Source: Aporrectodea caliginosa (lineage: Eukaryota > Annelida > Clitellata > Crassiclitellata > Lumbricidae). Taken from it: 64,000 bases of DNA. A program made the position numbers and the translations under genes. Under the pieces are notes generated by a model that was given only the letters and a program-made list of their open reading frames with translations, was not told where the DNA came from and did not search any database. This document shows positions 49,932 to 62,417 of this stretch, one piece after another. Within the stretch, counting starts at the first letter, position 1; each line of letters opens with the position of its first letter. The DNA lies in the NCBI GenBank assembly GCA_020284085.1, contig JACEVL010000429.1:82501-146500 (forward strand), given 5' to 3'.

Positions 49932-50693
49932 TTCATCAAAATGCCTCGGAATACGATAACGTTAGCACACCTGCAGTAATATTCATTCTGGAGATTTATA
50001 TATAGAGCCCCTTCAAGAAATCTACTCAAAAAAATTATCACGATAAACTGCTGTTCGTCATTCTGGGCTTATTAATTTCCGTAGATAAATTTATTATTAT
50101 AATTAGTCTACTAGTAATTAATTTGAATGCAGCGTTTGTGATATTTTCAATAATCACGGTATTTGAACGTATGACTTCGAAATTCTAATTGAATTAGTAA
50201 AGGTATATAATGAAGTCAGTTTTCTATAAATTCTTTATTTTTGCGTTTTTTTATCTGTTATGACTTAACCGAAATATTGCCACTCAGCCCCTTAGACCCT
50301 TAGACGACGAATGAGAGCTAAACGGGAGCTAAATCATCCACGGCAATATATAGATGCACTGTACGAAATTGGCATTCATAGGCCAAACATCAAATTTCTG
50401 TCTTTATAGCAGTGATCGATAACTGTTTACATTTAGGCTAGATGAATAGGAAAAATAGCTAGAACGAAAGTAAACTAACTCGATTCTTTGTGCTTTCTCT
50501 TGTGATCAGAAACGCCGATCTTCAACCTTCAACAGATTCGTTCTTGTTGTTAAAGACCACTCGTCATCACCTTCATCACCCGCTCTACTGTAGACCCCCT
50601 CTGGCACCGAACGACCTCCTTCTTTGCAAAACTCTATTTCCACCGTCCTCTCTTTCCTCTTCCAAGTTCCGTTCTGTGCACAGCGAGACCAGA

Positions 50694-50712
50694 TGACGTC
50701 ATCTTGACGTCA
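50694..50712. promoter_or_regulatory. Two perfect CRE palindromes
   Basis: TGACGTCA occurs at 50694-50701 and 50705-50712, 11 bp start to start, about one helical turn. They lie 763 bp upstream of the GAS2-like start codon and could belong to its promoter. CREB/ATF binding is inferred from the consensus only. Confidence 0.4.
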
Positions 50713-50991
50713 CAATCGTCAGGATCCGATTTGCTGCTTTCTATCGTCGTCAGCTTTTGGAAATAATTATGGCATATAGGTCCTATACCCGAACATGAGT
50801 AATCGTGAGTAGCCTAATCGTGAGCGTAAGCTCGAAAGTTGATAAAGCGCTATTCATAAAAAATCTTATTCACGAGCAATGTTTCAATTCTGAGAGTCCA
50901 GAAACCGTAAAGAAGTCCCACTGCCAGAAATTCAACACAGAAGAAGACAGTGGACATTGTAACTTTGCATTGTGAAATCTTTGAAAAGAAT

Positions 50992-51120
50992 AATGAGGAA
51001 GAGGAGAAGAAAAAGAGGAGGAGGAGGAGAATTGGAGGAGGAAGAAGAGGAGGAGGAGGAGGAGGAGGAGGAGGAGGAGGAGGAGAGAAAAAAAGAAGAT
51101 GAAGATGAAGATGAAGAAGA
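50992..51120. repeat. (GGA/GAA)n purine tract
   Basis: GAG/GGA triplets with a GATGAA segment at 51098-51116. The poly-Glu frame on the plus strand and the poly-Pro/poly-Leu frames on the minus strand are artefacts. Confidence 0.93.
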
Positions 51121-51677
51121 AAATCAGACGTACGATATCTATTTCCCAGCTCATAGTTTATAAAATATTGAACTCTGGGCAACCACAATCCTTATTTTCC
51201 CAGATTTATCATATTCATTATTCAACCACATCGCCTCTTCTTTCGCCATACCTGATTTTAGAACAATTCTTATAGTGAACGAGCCTTCTCGGTTGCTGGA
51301 CTAACTCGACTGGAACTCTCTCTCTCTCCGTATGTCTGCCCGCCCCTTCTGCTCCGTCGCTATTTCATTTCATTCTCAATTTAAGACCCAACCTTTTCAA
51401 TTGCTTATCCAGCATACATGCAGACTGCCTCTCTGACTTCTGGATATTGACCTGATTACTGTTTCTCTTCGGTATGCCATCAGTTAACTTGACGTCTTAA
51501 GCATTATACACCAAATAGGCCAAGATAGAAATGACAATAGGCTAGGCCTACTCTTTTCCAATGGAAGGCCAGTAAATGAGCCGAATTTCTTGTAATTTAG
51601 TTCTCTTGCAGTTCACTTTGCTTTCGACATTATGCTGATGATTGCTATACTAGATAGGCCTATAATTATATGATCAT

Positions 51678-51731
51678 AATCGTAGTCGTTATCTCTAACT
51701 TTTTAGAGCCCACAAAAGCGAAGTCGCGTGC
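51678..51731 (-). repeat. Diverged short interspersed repeat
   Basis: ATAATCGTAGTCGTTATCTC, GAGCCCACAAAAGCGAAGTC and GCG match the 16019-16100 copy. Confidence 0.6.
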
Positions 51732-51920
51732 ATAGGCGCCGACTCCACAGGGGCAACAGGGACTTTCGCCCCAGTACTCACGAAAATGTTCTGGGTCGAG
51801 AGCATATTTTCGCCCCAGTACCTTTTTGGCCATTCAAAATATCAAAAAATCAGTGACGTCTTTTGGGGAGACAGGGTAAACCCATGGCAAATCAACTATT
51901 TATGTGTAAGTCATTGCATT

Positions 51921-54900
51921 TGATGAAAAGAGTTATTGAGAGTTATTGAAAAGAGTTATTGAAAGCGTTATTGAAAAGAATTATTATGCAATTTGAGTTA
52001 TTGAAAAGAGTTTATTGAAAGAGTTATTGAAAAGAGTTATTCAAACGAGTTATTCAAAGAGTTATGAAAAGAGTTATTGAAAAGAGTATTGAAAAGAGTT
52101 ATTTTGAGTTATTGAAAAGAGTTATTGTAAAAGAGTTATTGAAAAGAGTTATTGAAAAGAGTTATTGAAAACTATTATTGAAACTATTATTAAAAAGGGT
52201 TATTGAAAGAGTTATTGAAAAGAGTTATTGAAAAGAGTTATTGAAAAGAGTTATTAAAGAGTTATTGAAAAGAGTTATTAAAAGAGTTATTGAAAAGAGT
52301 TATTGAAAGAGTTATTGAAAAGAGTTATTGAAAAGAGTTATTGAAAAGAGTTATTGAAAACAGTTATTGAAAAGAGTTATTGAAAAAGTTATTGAAGAGT
52401 TATTGAAAAAAAAAGAGTTATTGAAAGAGTTATTGAAAAGAGTTATTGAAAAGAGTTATTGAAAAGAGTTATTGAAAAGAGTTATTGAAAAGAGTTATTG
52501 AAAGAGTTATTGAAAAGAGTTATTGAAAGAGTTATTGAAAAGAGTTATTGAAAAGAGTTATTGAAAAGAGTTATTGAAAAGAGTTATTGAAAGAGTTATT
52601 GAAAGAGTTATTGAAAAGAGTTATTGAAAAGAGTTATTGAAAAGAGTTATTGAAAAGAGTTATTGAAAAAGAGTTATTGAAAGAGTTATTGAAAGAGTTA
52701 TTGAAAGAGTTATTGAAAAGAGTTATTGAAAAGAGTTATTGAAAAGAGTTATTGAAAAGAGTTATTGAAAAGAGTTATTGAAAAGAGTTATTGAAAGAGT
52801 TATTGAACAGAGTTATTGAAAAGAGTTATTGAAAAGAGTTATTGAAAAGAGTTATTGAAAAGAGTTATTGAAAAGAGTTATTGAAAAGAGTTATTGAAAA
52901 GAGTTATTGAAAAGAGTTATTGAAAAGAGTTATTGAAAAGAGTTATTGAAAAGAGTTATTGAAAAGAGTTATTGAAAAGAGTTATTGAAAAGAGTTATTG
53001 AAAAGAGTTATTGAAAAGAGTTATTGAAAAGAGTTATTGAAAAGAGTTATTGAAAAGAGTTATTGAAAGAGTTATTGAAAAGAGTTATTGAAAAGAGTTA
53101 TTGAAAAGAGTTATTGAAAAGAGTTATTGAAAAGAGTTATTGAAAGAGTTATTGAAAGAGTTATTGAAAAGAGTTATTGAAAAGAGTTATTGAAAGAGTT
53201 ATTGAAAAGAGTTATTGAAAAGAGTTATTGAAAAGAGTTATTGAAAGAGTTATTGAAAAGAGTTATTGAAAAGAGTTATTGAAAGAGTTATTGATAAGAG
53301 TTATTGAAAAGAGTTATTGAAAAGAGTTATTGAAAAGAGTTATTGAAAGAGTTATTGAAAAGAGTTATTGAAAAGAGTTATTGAAAAGAGTTATTGAAAG
53401 AGTTATTGAAAAGAGTTATTGAAAAGAGTTATTGAAAAGAGTTATTGAAAAGAGTTATTGAAAAGAGTTATTGAAAAGAGTTATTGAAAAGAGTTATTGA
53501 AAGAGTTATTGAAAAGAGTTATTGAAAAGAGTTATTGAAAAGAGTTATTGAAAAGAGTTATTGAAAGAGTTATTGAAAAGAGTTATTGAAAAGAGTTATT
53601 GAAAAGAGTTATTGAAAGAGTTATTGAAATAATTGAAAAGAGTTATTGAAAGAGTTATTGAAAAGAGTTATTGAAAAGAGTTATTGAAAAGAGTTATTGA
53701 AAAGAGTTATTGAAAAGAGTTATTGAAAAGAGTTATTGAAAAGAGTTATTGAAAAGAGTTATTGAAAAGAGTTATTGAAAGAGTTATTGAAAAGAGTTAT
53801 TGAAAGAGTTATTGAAAAGAGTTATTGAAAAGAGTTATTGAAAAGAGTTATTGAAAAGAGTTATTGAAAGAGTTATTGAAAAGAGTTATTGAAAAGAGTT
53901 ATTGAAAGAGTTATTGAAAAGAGTTATTGAAAAGAGTTATTGAAAAGAGTTATTGAAAAGAGTTATTGAAAGAGTTATTGAAAGAGTTATTGAAAAGAGT
54001 TATTGAAAAGAGTTATTGAAAAGAGTTATTGAAAAGAGTTATTGAAAGAGTTATTGAAAAGTTATTGAAAAGAGTTATTGAAAAGAGTTATTGAAAAGAG
54101 TTATTGAAAAGAGTTATTGAAAAGAGTTATTGAAAAGAGTTATTGAAAAGAGTTATTGAAAGAGTTATTGAAAAGAGTTATTGAAAAGAGTTATTGAAAA
54201 GAGTTATTGAAAGAGTTATTGAAAAGAGTTATTGAAAGAGTTATTGAAAAGAGTTATTGAAAGAGTTATTGAAAGAGTTATTGAAAAGAGTTATTGAAAA
54301 GAGTTATTGAAAAGAGTTATTGAAAAGAGTTATTGAAAAAGAGTTATTGAAAGAGTTATTGAAAGAGTTATTGAAAAGAGTTATTGATAAGAGTTATTGA
54401 AAAGAGTTATTGAAAAGAGTTATTGAAAAGAGTTATTGAAAGAGTTATTGAAAAGAGTTATTGAAAAGAGTTATTGAAAAGAGTTATTGAAAAGAGTTAT
54501 TGAAAAGAGTTATTGAAAAGAGTTATTGAAAAGAGTTATTGAAAAGAGTTATTGAAAAGAGTTATTGAAAAGAGTTATTGAAAAGAGTTATTGAAAAGAG
54601 TTATTGAAAGAGTTATTGAAAAGAGTTATTGAAAAAATTGAAAGAGTTATTGAAAAGAGTTATTGAAAAGAGTTATTGAAAAGAGTTATTGAAAAGAGTT
54701 ATTGAAAAGAGTTATTGAAAAGAGTTATTGAAAAGAGTTATTGAAAAGAGTTATTGAAAAGAGTTATTGAAAGAGTTATTGAAAAGAGTTATTGAAAAGA
54801 GTTATTGAAAAGAGTTATTGAAAAGAGTTATTGAAAAGAGTTATTGAAAAGAGTTATTGAAAAGAGTTATTGAAAAGAGTTATTGAAAAGAGTTATTGAA

Positions 54901-57900
54901 AAGAGTTATTGAAAGAGTTATTGAAAAGAGTTATTGAAAAGAGTTATTGAAAAGAGTTATTGAAAAGAGTTATTGAAAAGAGTTATTGAAAAGAGTTATT
55001 GAAAAGAGTTATTGAAAAGAGTTATTGAAAAGAGTTATTGAAAAGAGTTATTGAAAAAGTTATTGAAAAGAGTTATTGAAAAGAGTTATTGAAAAGAGTT
55101 ATTGAAAAGAGTTATTGAAAAGAGTTATTGAAAAGAGTTATTGAAAAGAGTTATTGAAAAGAGTTATTGAAAGAAGTTATTGAAAAGAGTTATTGAAAGA
55201 GTTATTGAAAAAGAGTTATTGAAAGAGTTATTGAAAAGAGTTATTGAAAGAGTTATTGAAAAGAGTTATTGAAAGAAGTTATTGAAAAGAGTTATTGAAA
55301 AGAGTTATTGAAAAGAGTTATTGAAAAGAGTTATTGAAAAGAGTTATTGAAAGAGTTATTATTGAAAAGAGTTATTGAAAAGAGTTATTGAAAGAATTGA
55401 AAAGAGTTATTGAAAAGAGTTATTGAAAAGAGTTAGTTTGAAAAGAGTTATTGAAAAGAGTTATTGAAAGAGCTATTGAAAAGAAGTTATTGAAAAGAGT
55501 TATTGAAAAGAGTTATTGAAAAGAGTTATTGAAAAGAGTTATTGAAAAGAGTTATTGAAAAGAGTTATTGAAAAGAGTTATTGAAAAGAGTTATTGAAAA
55601 GAGTTATTGAAAAGAGTTATTGAAAAGAGTTATTGAAAGAGTTATTGAAAAGAGTTATTGAAAAGAGTTATTGAAAAGAGTTATTGAAAAGAGTTATTGA
55701 AAAGAGTTATTGAAAAGAGTTATTGAAAAGAGTTATTGAAAAGAGTTATTGAAAAGAGTTATTGAAAAGAGTTATTGAAAAGAGTTATTGAAAAGAGTTA
55801 TTGAAAAGAGTTATTGAAAAGAGTTATTGAAAAAAGAGTTATTGAAAAGAGTTATTGAAAAGAGTTATTGAAAAGAGTTATTGAAAAGAGTTATTGAAAA
55901 GAGTTATTGAAAAGAGTTATTGAAAAGAGTTATTGAAAAAGAGTTATTGAAAAGAGTTATTGAAAAGAGTTATTGAAAAGAGTTATTGAAAAGAGTTATT
56001 GAAAAGAGTTATTGAAAGAGTTATTGAAAAGAGTTATTGAAAAGAGTTATTGAAAAGAGTTATTGAAAAGAGTTATTGAAAAGAGTTATTGAAAAGAGTT
56101 ATTGAAAAGAGTTATTGAAAAGAGTTATTGAAAAGAGTTATTGAAAAGAGTTATTGAAAAGAGTTATTGAAAAGAGTTATTGAAAAGAGTTATTGAAAAG
56201 AGTTATTGAAAAGAGTTATTGAAAAGAGTTATTGAAAGAGTTATTGAAAAGAGTTATTGAAAAGAGTTATTGAAAGAGTTATTGAAAAGAGTTATTGAAA
56301 AGAGTTATTGAAAAGAGTTATTGAAAAGAGTTATTGAAAAGAGTTATTGAAAAGAGTTATTGAAAAGAGTTATTGAAAAGAGTTATTGAAAAGCTATTGA
56401 AAAGAGTTATTGAAAAGAGTTATTGAAAAGAGTTATTGAAAAGAGTTATTGAAAAGAGTTATTGAAAAGAGTTATTGAAAGAGTTATTGAAAAGAGTTAT
56501 TGAAAGAGTTATTGAAAAGAGTTATTGAAAGAGTTATTGAAAAGAGTTATTGAAAAGAGTTATTGAAAAGAGTTATTGAAAAGAGTTATTGAAAAGAGTT
56601 ATTGAAAAGAGTTATTGAAAAGAGTTATTGAAAAGAGTTATTGAAAAGAGTTATTGAAAAGAGTTATTGAAAAGAGTTATTGAAAAGAGTTATTGAAAAG
56701 AGTTATTGAAAAGAGTTATTGAAAAGAGTTATTGAAAAGAGTTATTGAAAAGAGTTATTGAAAAGAGTTATTGAAAAGAGTTATTGAAAAGAGTTATTGA
56801 AAAGAGTTATTGAAAAGAGTTATTGAAAAGAGTTATTGAAAAGAGTTATTGAAAGAGTTATTGAAAAGAGTTATTGAAAAGAGTTATTGAAAAGAGTTAT
56901 TGAAAAGAGTTATTGAAAAGAGTTATTGAAAAGAGTTATTGAAAAGAGTTATTGAAAAGAGTTATTGAAAAGAGTTATTGAAAAGAGTTATTGAAAAGAG
57001 TTATTGAAAAAGAGTTATTGAAAAAGAGTTATTGAAAAGAGTTATTGAAAAGAGTTATTGAAAAGAGTTATTGAAAAGAGTTATTGAAAAGAGTTATTGA
57101 AAAGAGTTATTGAAAAGAGTTATTGAAAAGAGTTATTGAAAAGAGTTATTGAAAAGAGTTATTGAAAAGAGTTATTGAAAAGAGTTATTGAAAAGAGTTA
57201 TTGAAAAGAGTTATTGAAAAGAGTTATTGAAAAGAGTTATTGAAAAGAGTTATTGAAAAGAGTTATTGAAAAGAGTTATTGAAAAGAGTTATTGAAAAGA
57301 GTTATTGAAAAGAGTTATTGAAAAGAGTTATTGTTATTGAAAAGAGTTATTGAAAAGAGTTATTGAAAAGAGTTATTGAAAAGAGTTATTGAAAAGAGTT
57401 ATTGAAAAGAGTTATTGAAAAGAGTTATTGAAAAGAGTTATGAAAAAGAGTTATTGAAAAGAGTTATTGAAAAGAGTTATTGAAAAGAGTTATTGAAAAG
57501 AGTTATTGAAAAGAGTTATTGAAAAGAGTTATTGAAAAGAGTTATTGAAAAGAGTTATTGAAAAGAGTTATTGAGTTATTGAAAAGAGTTATTGAAAAGA
57601 GTTATTGAAAAGAGTTATTGAAAAGAGTTATTGAAAAGAGTTATTGAAAAGAGTTATTGAAAAGAGTTATTGAAAAGAGTTATTGAAAGAGTTATTGAAA
57701 AGAGTTATTGAAAAGAGTTATTGAAAGAGTTATTGAAAGAGTTATTGAAAAGAGTTATTGAAAAGAGTTATTGAAAAGAGTTATTGAAAAGAGTTATTGA
57801 AAAGAGTTATTGAAAAGAGTTATTGAAAAGAGTTATTGAAAAGAGTTATTGAAAAGAGTTATTGAAAAGAGTTATTGAAAAGAGTTATTGAAAAGAGTTA

Positions 57901-60900
57901 TTGAAAAGAGTTATTGAAAAGAGTTATTGAAAAGAGTTATTGAAAAGAGTTATTGAAAAGAGTTATTGAAAAGAGTTATTGAAAAGAGTTATTGAAAAGA
58001 GTTATTGAAAAGAGTTATTGAAAAGAGTTATTGAAAAGAGTTATTGAAAAGAGTTATTGAAAAGAGTTATTGAAAAGAGTTATTGAAAAGAGTTATTGAA
58101 AAGAGTTATTGAAAAGAGTTATTGAAAAGAGTTATTGAAAAGAGTTATTGAAAAGAGTTATTGAAAAGAGTTATTGAAAGAGTTATTGAAAAGAGTTATT
58201 GAAAAGAGTTATTGAAAAGAGTTATTGAAAAGAGTTATTGAAAAGAGTTATTGAAAGAGTTATTGAAAAGAGTTATTGAAAAGAGTTATTGAAAAGAGTT
58301 ATTGAAAAGAGTTATTGAAAAGAGTTATTGAAAAGAGTTATTGAAAAGAGTTATTGAAAAGAGTTATTGAAAAGAGTTATTGAAAGAGTTATTGAAAAGA
58401 GTTATTGAAAAGAGTTATTGAAAAGAGTTATTGAAAAGAGTTATTGAAAAGAGTTATTGAAAAGAGTTATTGAAAAGAGTTATTGAAAAGAGTTATTGAA
58501 AAGAGTTATTGAAAAGAGTTATTGAAAAGAGTTATTGAAAAGAGTTATTGAAAAGAGTTATTGAAAAGAGTTATTGAAAAGAGTTATTGAAAAGAGTTAT
58601 TGAAAAGAGTTATTGAAAAGAGTTATTGAAAAGAGTTATTGAAAAGAGTTATTGAAAAGAGTTATTGAAAAGAGTTATTGAAAGAGTTATTGAAAAGAGT
58701 TATTGAAAAGAGTTATTGAAAAGAGTTATTGAAAAGAGTTATTGAAAAGAGTTATTGAAAAGAGTTATTGAAAAGAGTTATTGAAAAGAGTTATTGAAAA
58801 GAGTTATTGAAAAGAGTTATTGAAAAGAGTTATTGAAAAGAGTTATTGAAAAGAGTTATTGAAAAGAGTTATTGAAAGAGTTATTGAAAAGAGTTATTGA
58901 AAAGAGTTATTGAAAAGAGTTATTGAAAAGAGTTATTGAAAGAGTTATTGAAAAGAGTTATTGAAAAGAGTTATTGAAAAGAGTTATTGAAAAGAGTTAT
59001 TGAAAAGAGTTATTGAAAAGAGTTATTGAAAAGAGTTATTGAAAAGAGTTATTGAAAAGAGTTATTGAAAGAGTTATTGAAAGAGTTATTGAAAAGAGTT
59101 ATTGAAAAGAGTTATTGAAAAGAGTTATTGAAAAGAGTTATTGAAAAGAGTTATTGAAAGAGTTATTGAAAAGAGTTATTGAAAGAGTTATTGAAAAGAG
59201 TTATTGAAAAGAGTTATTGAAAAGAGTTATTGAAAAGAGTTATTGAAAAGAGTTATTGAAAAGAGTTATTGAAAAGAGTTATTGAAAAGAGTTATTGAAA
59301 AGAGTTATTGAAAAGAGTTATTGAAAAGAGTTATTGAAAAGAGTTATTGAAAAGAGTTATTGAAAAGAGTTATTGAAAAAAGAGTTATTGAAAAGAGTTA
59401 TTGAAAAGAGTTATTGAAAAGAGTTATTGAAAAAGAGTTATTGAAAAGAGTTATTGAAAAGAGTTATTGAAAAGAGTTATTGAAAAGAGTTATTGAAAAG
59501 AGTTATTGAAAAGAGTTATTGAAAAGAGTTATTGAAAAGAGTTATTGAAAGAGTTATTGAAAAGAGTTATTGAAAAGAGTTATTGAAAAGAGTTATTGAA
59601 AAGAGTTATTGAAAGAGTTATTGAAAAGAGTTATTGAAAAGAGTTATTGAAAAGAGTTATTGAAAAGAGTTATTGAAAAGAGTTATTGAAAAGAGTTATT
59701 GAAAAGAGTTATTGAAAAGAGTTATTGAAAAGAGTTTGAAAAGAGTTATTGAAAAGAGTTATTGAAAAAGTTATTGAAAAGAGTTATTGAAAAGAGTTAT
59801 TGAAAAGAGTTATTGAAAAGAGTTATTGAAAGAGTTATTGAAAAGAGTTATTGAAAAGAGTTATTGAAAAGAGTTATTGAAAAGAGTTATTGAAAAGAGT
59901 TATTGAAAAGAGTTATTGAAAAGAGTTATTGAAAAGAGTTATTGAAAAGAGTTATTGAAAAGAGTTATTGAAAAGAGTTATTGAAAAGAGTTATTGAAAA
60001 GAGTTATTGAAAAGAGTTATTGAAAAGAGTTATTGAAAAGAGTTATTGAAAAGAGTTATTGAAAAGAGTTATTGAAAAGAGTTATTGAAAGAGTTATTGA
60101 AAAGAGTTATTGAAAAGAGTTATTGAAAAGAGTTATTGAAAAGAGTTATTGAAAAGAGTTATTTGAAAAGAGTTATTGAAAAGAGTTATTGAAAAGAGTT
60201 ATTGAAAAGAGTTATTGAAAAGAGTTATTGAAAAGAGTTATTGAAAAGAGTTATTGAAAAGAGTTATTGAAAAGAGTTATTGAAAAGAGTTATTGAAAAG
60301 AGTTATTGAAAAGAGTTATTGAAAAGAGTTATTGAAAGAGTTATTGAAAAAGAGTTATTGAAAAGAGTTATTGAAAAGAGTTATTGAAAGAGTTATTGAA
60401 AAGAGTTATTGAAAAGAGTTATTGAAAAGAGTTATTGAAAAGAGTTATTGAAAAGAGTTATTGAAAAGAGTTATTGAAAAGAGTTATTGAAAGAGTTATT
60501 GAAAGAGTTATTGAAAGAGTTATTGAAAAGAGTTTTTGAAAGAGTTATTGAAAAGAGTTATTGAAAGAGTTATTGAAAAAGAGTTATTGAAAAGAGTTAT
60601 TGAAAGAGTTATTGAAAAGAGTTGAGTTATTTATTGAAAACAGTTATTGAAAACAGTTGTTGAAAAGAGTTACTGAAAGAGTTATTGAAAGAGTTATTGA
60701 TAAGAGTTATTGAAAAGAGTTATTGAAAAAGAGTTTTTTGAAAGAGTTATTGAAAAAGGTTATTGAAAAGAGTTATTGAAAAGAGTTATTGAAAAGAGTT
60801 ATTGAAAAGATTATTGAAAAGAGTTATTTAAAAGAGTTATTGAAAAGAGTTATTGAAAAAGAGTTATTGAAAAGAGTTATTGAAAAGAGTTAAGAGTTAT

Positions 60901-62417
60901 TGAAAAGAGTTATTGAAAAAGTTATTGAAAGAGTTATTGAAAAGAGTTATTGAAAAGAGTTATTGAAAAGAGTTATTGTAAAGAGTTATTGAAAAAAGTT
61001 ATTGAAAAGAGTTATTGAAAGAGTTATTGAAAAGAGTTATTGGAAAGAGTTATTGAAAGAGTTGTTGTAAAGAGTTATTGAAAGAGTTATTGAAAAGAGT
61101 TATTGAAAGGAGTTATTGAAAGGAATTATTGAAAGAGTTTATTGAAAGAGTTATTGAAAGAGTTATTGAAAGGAATTATTGAAAAGAGTTATTGAACAGA
61201 GTTATTGAAAAGAATTATTGAAAGAAGAGTTATTGCAAAGAGTTATTGAAAGGAGGGTTGCTGAAAAGAGTTATTGAAAGAGTTATTGAACAGAGTTATT
61301 GAAAAGAGATGTGCTAAGAAAAGAGTTATTGCAAAGAGTTATTGGAAGAGTTATTGAAAAGAGGGATTATTGAAAGAGTTATTGATAAGAGTTATTGAAA
61401 AGAGTTGCTAAAAAGAGTTATTGAAAAGGAGTTATTGGAAGGAGTTATTGAAAAGAGTTATTGAAAAGAGTTATTGAAAGGAGTTGATGAAAAGAGTTAT
61501 TGAAAGAGATATTGAAAGAGTTTTTTGAAAAGAGTTGATGAAAAGGGTTATTGAAAAGAGTTAATTGAAAGGGTTATTGAAAAGAGTTATTGAAAGGAGT
61601 TATTGAAAAGAGTTAATTGAAAGAGTTATTATTGAAAGGAGTCATTGAAAAGGATTATTGAAAAGAGTTATTGAAAAGAGTTATTGAAAAGAGTTACTGA
61701 AAAGAGTTTTTGAAAGAGTTATTGAAAAGATTTACTGAAAAAGAGTTATAGAAAAGAGGTTGTGAAAGTGTTGACGAAAAGAGTTACTGAATAGAGTTCT
61801 TGAAAAGAGTTATTAGAAAAGTTATTGAAAAGAGAGTTATAGAAAAGAGTTATTGAATAGATGTAATTGAAAGAGTTATTGAAAAAGAGTTATTAGGAAA
61901 AGAGTTATTAAGAAAAGGAGTTAATTGAAAGAGGATTGATAAGAAAGGAGTTATTGGACAGCGTTACTGAAAGGAGTTAATGAAAAAGAGTTAATACAAG
62001 AGTTATTGGAAAGTTAGAAAGTTATTGAAAGGAGTTAATGAAAGCAGTTATTGAAAAATATTATTGAAAAAGGTTATTGAAAGGAGTCATTGAAAAGGGT
62101 TATTGAAAGAGTTAATGAAAAGAGTTATTGAAAAGAGTTATTGAAAGAGTTATTGAAAAAGAGTCATTGAAAAGTGAGTTATTGAAAGAGTTATTGAAAA
62201 GAGTTATTGAAAAGAGTTATTGAAGTTATTTATTAAGAAGAGTTCTTGAAAAGAGTTATTGAAAAGATTTGATGAAAAGAGTTATAGAAAAGAGTTATTG
62301 AAAAAGAGTTACTGAACAGAGTTCTGGAAAGAGTTATTGAAAAGATTTATTGAAAGAGTTATAGAAAAGAGTTATTGAAAAGTGTTGTTTTATTTAAAAG
62401 CAATTGGAAGGGAGTTA
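51921..62417. repeat. 13-bp satellite array (GAGTTATTGAAAA)n, about 10.5 kb
   Basis: Roughly 800 head-to-tail copies of GAGTTATTGAAAA are present. The main variant lacks one A (12 bp); 14-bp units are rarer. Between about 52.2 and 60.5 kb nearly all change is in the A-run length, and base substitutions are rare. The first 300 bp (51921-52220) and the last 1.8 kb (60600-62417) carry many substitutions and indels. Since 13 is not a multiple of 3, the frame rotates and stops are frequent, so it is non-coding. Because this is a homopolymer-length difference, some 12/13 variation could be sequencing error. Confidence 0.98.

Larger units (their letters stand above)
49932..51920. other. 5' flank of the GAS2-like gene up to the satellite
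   Basis: It contains a retroposon tail remnant at 49985-50035 (GAGCCCCTTCAAGAAATC), two CRE sites at 50694-50712 and another tail-type repeat at 50800-50880 (AAGCGCTATTCATAA). It also has a purine tract at 50992-51120 and a short interspersed repeat at 51678-51731. No other gene is recognised. Confidence 0.5.

Noticed and set aside
51731..51860. A transposon end (CATAGGCGCCGACTCC) just before the satellite
   Set aside because: No matching inverted end or target-site duplication was found in the window, so the element cannot be delimited.
51921..62417. CRISPR-like or telomere-like array
   Set aside because: There are no spacers between units, and the 13-bp unit is not a TTAGGG-type telomere repeat.
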